The translations under genes were made by a program, and so were the position numbers. From CBDULQ01 sp965368115 (GTDB lineage Bacteria; Pseudomonadota; Gammaproteobacteria; SZUA-229), in the NCBI GenBank assembly GCA_965368115.1, contig CBDULQ010000174.1:1-7955 (forward strand): 7,955 bases of DNA. The letters are read 5' to 3'. This document shows, in pieces, positions 1 through 5,789 of this stretch; within the stretch, counting starts at the first letter, position 1, and every line of letters starts with the position of its first letter. A model generated the notes under the pieces. That model did no database searches, was not told the origin of the DNA, and saw only the letters and a program-made list of their open reading frames with translations.

Positions 1-1842
1 ATCGAATCCAGTTACGCGCGCAAGGGTCGGCAGCTGGTGGATAACAATAATCAGGCGGTTGATCGCGCGCTGGACGGGCTGAATGCAGTGCAGCCGGCCG
101 ATACGGTAACCAGCGATTTCGAAATACCTGGCGCGGTTGCCGCCGAGGCGCCGGAATTCATTCGCAATGTCACCGGCAAGATCATTTCCGGCCATGGCGA
201 CGAAGTGCCGGTGAGCTGGTTACCGGCCGACGGCAGTTTCCCGGTTGGTACCGCCGCTTATGAAAAGCGCAATCTGGCAGCGGAGATTCCGGTCTGGGAT
301 GAGGACCTGTGTACCCAGTGCGGTAAGTGTCCGCTGGTGTGTCCTCACGCGGCGATCCGCGCCAAAATCTACCAACAGGATCTGCTCGACGATGCGCCCG
401 GGAATTTTAAACATCATGCGATGATCGGTAAGGGCTTTCCCGAGGGCATGCATATCAGTTATCAGGTGTCGCCGGAAGATTGCACCGGTTGCGGGCTCTG
501 TGTCGACATCTGCCCGATTCGTGACAAGCAGCATCCTGAACACAAGGCGCTCAACATGGCGCCGCAGCCCCCGCTGCGCGAACAGGAAAGCGAGAACTGG
601 AATTACTTTCTCAAACTGCCCGAGTACGATCGCCGCGAACTGAAGATCGATACCATCAAGGGCGCGATGACCTTGCAACCCCTGTTCGAATTTTCCGGCG
701 CCTGTCTGGGTTGTGGTGAAACGCCGTACATTAAACTGGCGTCGCAACTGTTCGGTGATCGCATGGTAGTGGCCAATGCCACCGGTTGCTCCTCGATCTT
801 TGGCGGCAATTTGCCGACCACACCCTGGACCTGCAATCTCGATGGTCGCGGACCGGCCTGGAGCAATTCGTTGTTCGAAGACAATGCCGAGTTCGGAATG
901 GGCATGCGCGTCGCCATCGACAAACAGAAACAGCATGCACTGGAGTTGCTGGAATCACTCCGGGGTGCACTCGGCGATGACCTGGTCGACGGCATCAAAA
1001 ATGCCGACGAGTCCAGCGAAGCGGGTATTTTCGAGCAGCGCCAGCGCGTTGATGAGTTGCGTGAAAAACTCGCCGCCATGGACGGACCTGACGTTGAATC
1101 ACTCAAACAGCTGGCGGAGAATCTGTGTCGTAAGAGCGTGTGGATCGTGGGTGGCGATGGCTGGGCTTATGACATCGGTTTTGGCGGTCTCGATCATGTG
1201 CTGGCATCCGGCAAGGATGTGAACATTCTGGTGCTGGATACCGAGGTGTATTCGAATACCGGAGGCCAGACATCGAAAGCCACACCGCGCGGCGCGATCG
1301 CCAAGTTTTCCGCCGGTGGTAAACCCACCGCGAAGAAAGATCTGGCTTTGCTGGCGATGGATTACGAGAATGTTTATGTCGCGCACGTGGCCTACGGTTC
1401 GAAAGATGTACAGACTCTGCGTGCTTTCCTGGAAGCGGAAGCGCATCCCGGCCCCTCCATCATCATTGCCTACGCGCCTTGTAGCGCACATGGTATCGAC
1501 ATGATGCACAATCACCAGCATCAACAGATGGCGGTAGACAGTGGTCACTGGCCTTTATTCAGATTTGATCCCAAGCGCATAGAAAAAGGTGAGCATCCAC
1601 TCAAACTGGATTCCAAACCGCCGTCGATGAGCTATCGCGATTTCGTCAAAACCGAAGCGCGTTTCAATACATTGTGGGATTCACATCCTGAAGAAGCGGA
1701 ACAGCTCATCAAACAGGCCGAAAAAGAAGTCCAGCATCGCTTCAGATTTTATGAACAACTGGCGGCCCTGGACTGGGATGAAGGGACCAATGTTGCCGCT
1801 GCCAAGGTTCAGGCCCTGTCCGAACAATCGGACCAGGGCTGA
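1..1842 (+). CDS. nifJ: Pyruvate:ferredoxin (flavodoxin) oxidoreductase, C-terminal part (5' truncated)
   Basis: This enzyme oxidatively decarboxylates pyruvate with CoA to acetyl-CoA and CO2, passing electrons to ferredoxin or flavodoxin in the cytoplasm; some organisms run it in reverse. The frame is open from base 1, so the GTG at 37 is internal and the start lies outside the window. Visible in order: the linker before the ferredoxin domain; a ferredoxin-like domain with two CxxCxxCxxxC clusters (Cys codons at 310, 319, 328, 340 and 481, 490, 499, 511); then the thiamine diphosphate domain with CLGCGE (Cys at 703, 712), ATGCSS (Cys at 787), GGDGWAYD (1150-1173), the NTGGQTSKATP loop (about 1255-1287) and APCSAHG (Cys at 1480). 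In the family, those last four Cys positions bind the cluster nearest thiamine, and all are present. The C-terminus ends shortly after a typical FYEQLAALDW segment. No frame damage is seen. It converges on a hemerythrin gene 7 bases away. Confidence 0.96.
   Translation: MESSYARKGRQLVDNNNQAVDRALDGLNAVQPADTVTSDFEIPGAVAAEAPEFIRNVTGKIISGHGDEVPVSWLPADGSFPVGTAAYEKRNLAAEIPVWDEDLCTQCGKCPLVCPHAAIRAKIYQQDLLDDAPGNFKHHAMIGKGFPEGMHISYQVSPEDCTGCGLCVDICPIRDKQHPEHKALNMAPQPPLREQESENWNYFLKLPEYDRRELKIDTIKGAMTLQPLFEFSGACLGCGETPYIKLASQLFGDRMVVANATGCSSIFGGNLPTTPWTCNLDGRGPAWSNSLFEDNAEFGMGMRVAIDKQKQHALELLESLRGALGDDLVDGIKNADESSEAGIFEQRQRVDELREKLAAMDGPDVESLKQLAENLCRKSVWIVGGDGWAYDIGFGGLDHVLASGKDVNILVLDTEVYSNTGGQTSKATPRGAIAKFSAGGKPTAKKDLALLAMDYENVYVAHVAYGSKDVQTLRAFLEAEAHPGPSIIIAYAPCSAHGIDMMHNHQHQQMAVDSGHWPLFRFDPKRIEKGEHPLKLDSKPPSMSYRDFVKTEARFNTLWDSHPEEAEQLIKQAEKEVQHRFRFYEQLAALDWDEGTNVAAAKVQALSEQSDQG
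1813..1839. terminator. GC-rich hairpin at the nifJ/hemerythrin convergent junction, possible bidirectional terminator
   Basis: GCCCTGTCCGA (1813-1823) pairs with TCGGACCAGGGC (1828-1839) around an ACAA loop: 11 base pairs with one bulged C. It lies in the last codons of nifJ, just before its TGA at 1840-1842, and 10 bases past the stop of the opposing hemerythrin gene. Neither strand has a T tract after the stem, so it does not match a classical intrinsic terminator. It could act as an RNA 3'-end stabiliser or a weak two-way terminator. The stem is seen; the role is inferred. Confidence 0.4.
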
Positions 1843-1849
1843 AGCGGCG

Positions 1850-2308
1850 TTAGTGGAAAATCTCGTTGATTTTCTGGCTTATCCAGTTGTGATGGTGGTT
1901 TTCGTTTAGACCGGGCATGTTTTCCTTGATGTAGGGCACGTAACTGGTGTCATCGTCGGCGATGTGTGCGATCAGCCAGGTGTTCAGCATCTTGCTGAGT
2001 TCAAGTTGTATGTCTTCCTGTTTTTCCAGTCTTTGCTGATATTCGTAGATCTTTTCCCGAAACCGGTCGTGAGTCTGGCTATGCAGATGCGCGGCAGGAA
2101 ATCCGGCCTCATCCATTAATGCTTCCTCGAAAGTGAAATGTGAAAGCGTGTAGTCCATCAGATTTAGCAGGATTTCCCGCAACTGTTGCGGACTTGCCGA
2201 CTTTCCTGCTGCATCCAGCTCATTGATGTAGTGAATAATACGTTGATGCTGCTGATCAATGATATTGATGCCGGTTGCGAATGCATCGTTCCAGTATATT
2301 CGACTCAT
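1850..2308 (-). CDS. Bacteriohemerythrin (first of two, distal gene)
   Basis: Single-domain cytoplasmic four-helix-bundle protein of 152 residues that binds O2 at a di-iron site; proposed family roles are O2 storage, delivery to oxidases, or O2 sensing and scavenging. All seven expected iron ligands are visible: His21 (DQQHQR), His57 and Glu61 (SHFTFEE), His76 and His80 (HSQTH), His115 and Asp120 (HIADDD). The N-terminal YWNDAFATGINIIDQQH stretch is typical. A very strong ribosome site (AGGAGGAG, 2316-2323) sits 7 bases before the ATG. It lies 49 bases downstream of the other hemerythrin gene on the same strand, so the two are probably co-transcribed. No signalling domain is fused. Function beyond O2 binding cannot be read from the sequence. 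Confidence 0.93.
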   Translation of the reverse strand: MSRIYWNDAFATGINIIDQQHQRIIHYINELDAAGKSASPQQLREILLNLMDYTLSHFTFEEALMDEAGFPAAHLHSQTHDRFREKIYEYQQRLEKQEDIQLELSKMLNTWLIAHIADDDTSYVPYIKENMPGLNENHHHNWISQKINEIFH

Positions 2309-2314
2309 GGTATG

Positions 2315-2323
2315 ACTCCTCCT
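2315..2323 (-). promoter_or_regulatory. Strong Shine-Dalgarno site of the distal hemerythrin gene
   Basis: On the minus strand AGGAGGAGT precedes the ATG at 2306-2308 by 6-7 bases. It is the best match to the anti-Shine-Dalgarno sequence in the window and suggests efficient translation even though this gene is second in its pair. Confidence 0.75.
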
Positions 2324-2357
2324 GGCAGGGCCTGAGTTGTCTGTCGTAAAACATAGT

Positions 2358-2816
2358 TTAGCCGAAGAAATGTTTTACGGACTTTTTAAGCCAGCTTTCG
2401 TGCCTACCGTTTTCTGCGATATGTAAATTCGCCTTGACTGCATCGACGTAGTCGTTGTCGTCAGCGCGAATATGGTTGATCAACCAGGAACGTAGCGTAA
2501 CCAGCAGTTCTTCGGTTACGTCTTCGCCGAGCTTGAAACGTTGCAAAAACGCGCTGACGCGGCGGGTAAACATGTCGTGTACTTTTTTGTGTCCGTTTAC
2601 AAACATGTAACCGGCTTCTTCCATCAGGCTTTCTTCGAAAGCAAAATGAGAAAGTGTATAGTCAACCAGCTCCTGTAACACATGTTCGAGCTGGTGTTGG
2701 TCATGGGACTGGCTAATATCGGTCAGCTGGTTAATGTAATCAACGATGCGGCGGTGTTGATTGTCGATAACGCTGATGCCAGTGTCTAGATCATCGGTCC
2801 AGTATAAATGGCTCAT
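2358..2816 (-). CDS. Bacteriohemerythrin (second of two, proximal gene)
   Basis: Di-iron O2-binding protein of the hemerythrin family, 152 residues from the chosen ATG. The ligands fall at the same positions as in its neighbour: His21 (DNQHRR), His57, Glu61 (SHFAFEE), His76, His80 (HKKVH), His115, Asp120 (HIRADD). The two proteins align without gaps, with 63 of 152 residues identical by hand count (41%), so they are diverged tandem paralogues. A longer reading from TTG at 2831 is possible, but the ribosome site GGAG (2826-2829) lies inside it and is 9 bases from ATG 2816, so 2816 is preferred. As the first gene of the pair it sits next to the putative regulatory region at 2918-2991. The helices between ligands differ most, which could mean different O2 affinity or partners; that is inference. 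Confidence 0.93.
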   Translation of the reverse strand: MSHLYWTDDLDTGISVIDNQHRRIVDYINQLTDISQSHDQHQLEHVLQELVDYTLSHFAFEESLMEEAGYMFVNGHKKVHDMFTRRVSAFLQRFKLGEDVTEELLVTLRSWLINHIRADDNDYVDAVKANLHIAENGRHESWLKKSVKHFFG

Positions 2817-2825
2817 GGGATCAAT

Positions 2826-2829
2826 CTCC
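2826..2829 (-). promoter_or_regulatory. Ribosome binding site fixing the proximal hemerythrin start
   Basis: GGAG on the minus strand, 9 bases before ATG 2814-2816. An upstream in-frame TTG at 2829-2831 would overlap this site, so the ATG is the more credible start. Confidence 0.7.
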
Positions 2830-2932
2830 AAAGAATCTGTCTGACAAGAACGTTGTCATTTGTTGTGCTGAGTAATTTGATGTTGGCGTGATAAGGCGCC
2901 GAGATCATTTAGGGGGATTTGCGGTAGAAAAA

Positions 2933-2938
2933 AGTATA
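2933..2938 (-). promoter_or_regulatory. Candidate -10 element for the hemerythrin pair
   Basis: TATACT on the minus strand, five of six matches to TATAAT. No good -35 hexamer lies 16-18 bases upstream, which would fit a promoter that needs an activator. Transcription would begin near 2923-2927, giving a leader of about 110 bases before ATG 2816. Confidence 0.35.
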
Positions 2939-2961
2939 GTTCAATGGCGTTGCGGTCCAGA

Positions 2962-2974
2962 GCAAACTGTTTGC
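2962..2974. promoter_or_regulatory. Inverted repeat GCAAAC-T-GTTTGC
   Basis: Perfect 6-bp arms around a single base, between the candidate hemerythrin promoter and the larger dyad at 2979-2990. It overlaps the third TTGCGG copy. It could be an operator half of a composite control site; no regulator can be named. Confidence 0.35.
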
Positions 2975-2977
2975 GGC

Positions 2978-2991
2978 TTGACTTAAGTCAT
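2978..2991. promoter_or_regulatory. Perfect 12-bp palindrome, FNR/DNR-like operator candidate
   Basis: TGACTTAAGTCA (2979-2990) is a perfect palindrome. With flanking bases it reads TTGAC-TTAA-GTCAT, matching 7 of the 10 defined bases of the known FNR-family consensus TTGAT-N4-ATCAA, with symmetric changes in both half-sites. Its centre (2984.5) is about 58-61 bases upstream of the inferred hemerythrin transcript start, close to a class I activator position. It also contains TTGACT, which could instead be a plus-strand -35 hexamer. Regulation by an FNR-type protein is inference. Confidence 0.4.
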
Positions 2992-3046
2992 AAAAGATCT
3001 AATTTTTATAGGGATTTATCCGTCTGTTTCGTTCCGTCTGTCGGGA

Positions 3047-3074
3047 TTGCCGCGCCGGAATCAGCCGCTATAAT
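3047..3074 (+). promoter_or_regulatory. Sigma-70-type promoter of the ybaN-like gene
   Basis: TTGCCG (3047-3052, four of six matches to the -35 consensus), a 16-base spacer, then a perfect TATAAT (3069-3074). Transcription would start near 3081, giving a leader of about 30 bases before ATG 3111. Confidence 0.6.
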
Positions 3075-3097
3075 CATTAGAGTGTCTTTAAATTGTC

Positions 3098-3103
3098 AGG
3101 CGG
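3098..3103 (+). promoter_or_regulatory. Ribosome binding site deciding among four clustered starts
   Basis: AGGCGG lies 7 bases before ATG 3111. The earlier in-frame starts TTG 3093, ATG 3105 and GTG 3108 either overlap this site or sit too close to it. Confidence 0.55.
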
Positions 3104-3110
3104 TATGGTG

Positions 3111-3509
3111 ATGCGTCAGTCTCTGATCAAATCATTGCTATTGTTGACCGGGCTGGTTTCAGTCGCATTGGGTGTGTTGGGTATTTTCCTGCCTCTGTTA
3201 CCGACCACGCCGTTTATCCTGCTCGCCGGATTCTGCTTCGCCCGTTCCTCTCAACGCTTTCATGACTGGCTGCTGAATCATCCCTGGTTTGGCGAGATCC
3301 TGCGTACCTATCAGGCCGGCCTGGGTATCGAGCCGCGTATCCGCAACCGAACCCTGATGATTATGTGGCTGGGCATGTTCATATCCATGTTGATTGTCAA
3401 TCGACTGTGGAGTGTCTTCCTGCTGACCGCGATCGGTCTGGCGGTGTCGGTGTACCTGCTGCGGCTGCCCGAGTATCGTAAGCCGGAAGCGGTGGAAGAC
3501 GCCGCCTGA
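3111..3509 (+). CDS. YbaN-like DUF454 inner-membrane protein
   Basis: Small hydrophobic protein of 132 residues from ATG 3111, of the YbaN/DUF454 family, whose biochemical role is unknown. The family signature is clear: a hydrophobic N-terminus, then GIFLPLLPTTPFILLAGFCFARSS (about residues 24-47), then RFHDWLLNHPWFG. Two further membrane segments cover roughly residues 82-118 (MIMWLGMFISMLIV and VFLLTAIGLAVSVYLL), and a short acidic tail follows. Length is normal for the family. A good promoter and a short leader lie directly upstream, so it is probably transcribed alone. It runs divergently from the hemerythrin pair and convergently with the malate:quinone oxidoreductase gene; its TGA (3507-3509) directly abuts the stop of that gene. 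Confidence 0.88.
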   Translation: MRQSLIKSLLLLTGLVSVALGVLGIFLPLLPTTPFILLAGFCFARSSQRFHDWLLNHPWFGEILRTYQAGLGIEPRIRNRTLMIMWLGMFISMLIVNRLWSVFLLTAIGLAVSVYLLRLPEYRKPEAVEDAA

Positions 3510-3521
3510 TCAGGCGGCGTC
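3498..3521. terminator. Perfect 24-bp palindrome containing both stop codons of convergent genes
   Basis: GACGCCGCCT (3498-3507) and its exact complement (3512-3521) surround GATC, giving a 10-bp GC-rich stem with a 4-base loop on either strand. The two TGA stops (3507-3509 plus, 3512-3510 minus) meet at its centre with no gap. Both genes therefore end with the same codons, GAC GCC GCC TGA, encoding Asp-Ala-Ala. No strong T tract follows on either side (only CTTTC a few bases on in the plus direction). It is probably a bidirectional terminator or 3'-end stabiliser. Confidence 0.6.
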
Positions 3522-4910
3522 GTCGCCTTTCAAAACTCGACCGGTAAAATCCTGGTTGCTGTGCCGGGTATCTTCGCCGAGCAAATCCCGCTGTATGCCC
3601 TCGTCATCGATGCTGGCATCGAGATAGCGAGCGACGGCGCGCAGGTCGAGTTCGGCGTTTTCCAGGCAGGAGGTGCCGCCGGGTGACGGGGTCATATTGA
3701 AAATGGCGCCGATACCGGTGTCGATCTTGGCCTCGCCCATCAGTAGCTTCTGGTGTTCCTTGTCGATCAGCTGCGGACGAATGCCGCCGACCTTGCGGGC
3801 AAACTTCAGATCGCGCAGGCGTAACGCGGGCAGAATCTTGTGCGCATCCTTGAGGAACAGGAATTTACGAATCACCGGAATCTCGAACAGCATGTTTTTC
3901 AGCATGTAGTTGCGAATATCTTTCACTTTCACCAGGTCCCACAGTACCCTGGCGACCTTGCGGTCGAACTGAAAAATTTTCAGAAAATCAGGCAATGTGC
4001 GGTAGTTGTAGCGTTCCAGAATCGGTAGCACCAGGGCGGTCGGCCCGATTCGCGTGGAACCGGGTACCAGTACGTCCGGATCACCATGGATGGCGGCAAA
4101 CGGCAGCGCATCATTCTGTACCGTGTACACCTTGCCGTTGAGCAGTTGCGGCGTGAAGTAGTAGCTGCCGGCGACCGGCAGACAGGAATAGTGCAGGCCG
4201 TATCCCAGGTCATGCGCCAGTTTCAGGCTGTGGCCGCCGGCACAGACCACAAGTGACCGGGTCTGGTAACAGATGCCGTTAGTCTCCACCAGGAAGCGGT
4301 CATCTTCGATCTTGATGTGATGAACGGTCTCGTTGTAATGGATATCGACCTGCTTGTTTTCCAGCAACTGGGCCTGACGGACGAAAGAGCGCGACAGAGC
4401 TTCGAAATTGACCGCTGTGTATTCGTCAGTCGATCCCAGGGCGACGATTTCTTCGTCGCGAAACCGATCCCCGTTCATGGCGACATTGGGCTCGATTTTG
4501 GCAATCGCTTTTTTATCCAGCAGACGCAGCTTCGGGTAATGCGGGCCGAATACCTCGAAGCGCTTGCGCAACAGTTCGCATTCACGAGTGCCTACGCCGA
4601 GAACCATCTTCGGATAGCGGTAGATAATGTGATGGCTATCCGGCTGCGCAGTCGCGTAATTGCGTAGCATGCTGGCCGCGCGTTTGACCTTGAGGGCTTT
4701 TTCCAGGGTGTAGTTGGTTTCGATATCGCCGCAATGCAGGGTCTGGCTGTTGTTGCTGGACAGGGAGTTGACGCGGGCCGGCGCGGCATATTTTTCGATC
4801 AGGCCGATATGCCGGATATTGCTATAACGGGCGGCCAGATAGAGTAGTGCACTACCGGAAACCCCGCCGCCGATGATCAGTAAATCGTATTTGTTGGTGC
4901 CCATGCTCAT
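3510..4910 (-). CDS. mqo: Malate:quinone oxidoreductase, short (Helicobacter/Campylobacter-like) type
   Basis: FAD-dependent, membrane-associated enzyme that oxidises malate to oxaloacetate and reduces quinone, a one-way alternative to NAD malate dehydrogenase in the citric acid cycle. The N-terminus carries the dinucleotide-binding fold (LLIIGGGVSGSALLYLA, about residues 10-26, then GLIEK). Stretches typical of the short epsilonproteobacterial type follow: NNSQTLHCGDIETNYT, CLPVAGSYYF, GKVYTVQN, PFAAIHGDPD, RIGPTALVLP, VGGIRPQ and a late FNMTPSPGGTSCLENA flavin-contact region. At 466 residues it is slightly longer than the roughly 450 usual for this type and shorter than the E. coli form. 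Two ATGs compete: 4908-4910 directly abuts the GGGCGG ribosome-like site, whereas 4902-4904 has it 6 bases away, so the true start may be two codons later. It lies 33 bases downstream of the HNH gene on the same strand. Confidence 0.88.
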   Translation of the reverse strand: MSMGTNKYDLLIIGGGVSGSALLYLAARYSNIRHIGLIEKYAAPARVNSLSSNNSQTLHCGDIETNYTLEKALKVKRAASMLRNYATAQPDSHHIIYRYPKMVLGVGTRECELLRKRFEVFGPHYPKLRLLDKKAIAKIEPNVAMNGDRFRDEEIVALGSTDEYTAVNFEALSRSFVRQAQLLENKQVDIHYNETVHHIKIEDDRFLVETNGICYQTRSLVVCAGGHSLKLAHDLGYGLHYSCLPVAGSYYFTPQLLNGKVYTVQNDALPFAAIHGDPDVLVPGSTRIGPTALVLPILERYNYRTLPDFLKIFQFDRKVARVLWDLVKVKDIRNYMLKNMLFEIPVIRKFLFLKDAHKILPALRLRDLKFARKVGGIRPQLIDKEHQKLLMGEAKIDTGIGAIFNMTPSPGGTSCLENAELDLRAVARYLDASIDDEGIQRDLLGEDTRHSNQDFTGRVLKGDDAA

Positions 4911-4933
4911 CCGCCCGCTGAATCGATGAGCCG

Positions 4934-4939
4934 ATTATA
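4934..4939 (-). promoter_or_regulatory. Candidate -10 element for the malate:quinone oxidoreductase gene
   Basis: Perfect TATAAT on the minus strand in the short gap before the gene, about 24 bases from ATG 4910. The -35 region would fall in the last codons of the HNH gene, where only a weak match (GCAACA, 17-base spacer) is visible. The gene may also be read from upstream. Confidence 0.4.
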
Positions 4940-4943
4940 ACAG

Positions 4944-5240
4944 TTATGGCGTTTCATGTTGCTTGCGCCAGGCTTCCGGATCGAACAGTTCCAGGTGCTC
5001 GGGATTGACGCAGAGGCGGTTATTGCAGGTCTGGCGGGTCAGCATACCTTCCGGGATGGGGCCGACAAAAGCCATATAACTGACATGGTCGGCACTCTCG
5101 GTGCGGGTCCGGTTATTTTCATCGGTCACCATGATTTTGCCGTAACCGGAATTGGAAATCTGTCCTTTCCAGATCCAGCAATCACTGCTTGTGGATTTAA
5201 CGATGTTGGCAAGTATTTTCTGCTGTAGTCTGGGATTCAT
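4944..5240 (-). CDS. Small His-Me finger (HNH/I-PpoI-like) protein, catalytic residues apparently lost
   Basis: A 98-residue protein with the layout of short phage- and bacterial-type His-Me finger endonucleases: CWIWKG (21-26), SGYGKI (31-36), HVSYMAFVGPIPEG (52-65), then TCNNRLCVNPEHL (71-83). Zinc ligands expected by analogy with I-PpoI are present (Cys21, Cys72, Cys77, His82). The catalytic His two residues before Cys72 is replaced by Gln70, and the metal-binding Asn expected nine residues after His82 is Trp91. The protein also ends about seven residues after Trp91, where relatives usually continue. It may be a domesticated DNA-binding zinc module or a decaying homing endonuclease. No good Shine-Dalgarno sequence precedes ATG 5240. 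The gene stands alone, with no intron, intein or phage gene beside it. Confidence 0.75.
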   Translation of the reverse strand: MNPRLQQKILANIVKSTSSDCWIWKGQISNSGYGKIMVTDENNRTRTESADHVSYMAFVGPIPEGMLTRQTCNNRLCVNPEHLELFDPEAWRKQHETP

Positions 5241-5371
5241 GGTGAGCCGTAAAGCGGATTCGTTAGCGACTATGTTAATTCAGTTGTTGGGGTAAATCAC
5301 TACAGATACGGGAACGGCATCGCAGAAATTACCAAAAAGGTGATCAACATTGGACTAAGAAACCGGGTTCC

Positions 5372-5737
5372 CTAAATCTGGATCCATTCCAGCAAGGTGG
5401 ATTCGCAGGTGAACGATTTTAAATTGTAACCGGCGCTGTTGGCGGCTGATCCGATAAAATCGTGGCTCTCGTCAAACTCATCAATCAATAGTGCAACCTT
5501 GGCGGTTTTGTCGAAGCCAATACGTTCGATGTCTTCACTGATTAACTTGTAGTTCTGGCTTGTGGTCGCGGTATTGCGGATGCCGCGAAGATCGAAAAAG
5601 AAATTTCGGACGCCTTGTGTACTGGCAAGTTGATGAGCGATCTCGGCAAGTTGTAATGCGTTCCGATAACTGAGTTCGGAATCGACGCAGATATGAAGGT
5701 ATTTTTTGCAATCAGAAACCCGTGAAACAACGTCCAT
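5372..5737 (-). CDS. Uncharacterised STAS/SpoIIAA-like small protein
   Basis: A 121-residue soluble protein. Predicted elements alternate strand and helix: KKYLHICVDSEL, the helix SYRNALQLAEIAHQLASTQG, strand VRNFFFDLRG, helix QNYKLISEDIERIGF, strand KVALLID, helix SHDFIGSAANSAG, strand NLKSFT, helix STLLEWI. This order and the DLRG turn resemble stand-alone STAS or SpoIIAA-like domains, which act in anti-sigma control or small-molecule binding. The Ser or Thr phosphorylated in classical anti-sigma antagonists cannot be assigned with confidence, and no partner kinase or phosphatase lies nearby. The ATG at 5735-5737 has no Shine-Dalgarno sequence; TATTAT lies 2 bases upstream of it. The gene is 131 bases upstream of the HNH gene on the same strand, too far to assume an operon. 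Family assignment is by fold pattern only. Confidence 0.7.
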   Translation of the reverse strand: MDVVSRVSDCKKYLHICVDSELSYRNALQLAEIAHQLASTQGVRNFFFDLRGIRNTATTSQNYKLISEDIERIGFDKTAKVALLIDEFDESHDFIGSAANSAGYNLKSFTCESTLLEWIQI

Positions 5738-5739
5738 CT

Positions 5740-5745
5740 ATAATA
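5740..5745 (-). promoter_or_regulatory. TATTAT element just before the STAS-like gene start
   Basis: On the minus strand TATTAT ends 2 bases before the ATG. If used as a -10, transcription would begin at or within the start codon, giving a leaderless message, which fits the missing ribosome site. No convincing -35 is seen (GCGCTT at a 17-base spacer), and another AT-rich candidate (TATAAA) lies at 5758-5763. Confidence 0.25.
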
Positions 5746-5789
5746 CCGCTAAATAACTTTATAAGCGCGCAGTGGTTTCTGCGATAGCT

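Larger units (their letters stand above)
2918..2977. repeat. Three phased copies of TTGCGG in the hemerythrin control region
   Basis: The hexamer TTGCGG occurs on the plus strand at 2919-2924, 2950-2955 and 2971-2976. The octamers around it are TTTGCGGT, GTTGCGGT and TTTGCGGC. Start-to-start spacings are 31 and 21 bases, close to three and two turns of the helix, so the copies face the same side of the DNA. They overlap the candidate minus-strand promoter. This arrangement is seen directly; a bound protein is inferred. Confidence 0.35.

Noticed and set aside
220..936. Long open frame (238 codons) on the minus strand inside nifJ
   Set aside because: It lies wholly opposite well-conserved nifJ codons, has no recognisable domain, and such open antisense frames are common in GC-rich genes.
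4956..5228. Plus-strand frame of 90 codons opposite the HNH gene
   Set aside because: The minus strand has the clear CWIWKG and C-x4-C-V-N-P-x-H-L pattern; the plus frame is its shadow.
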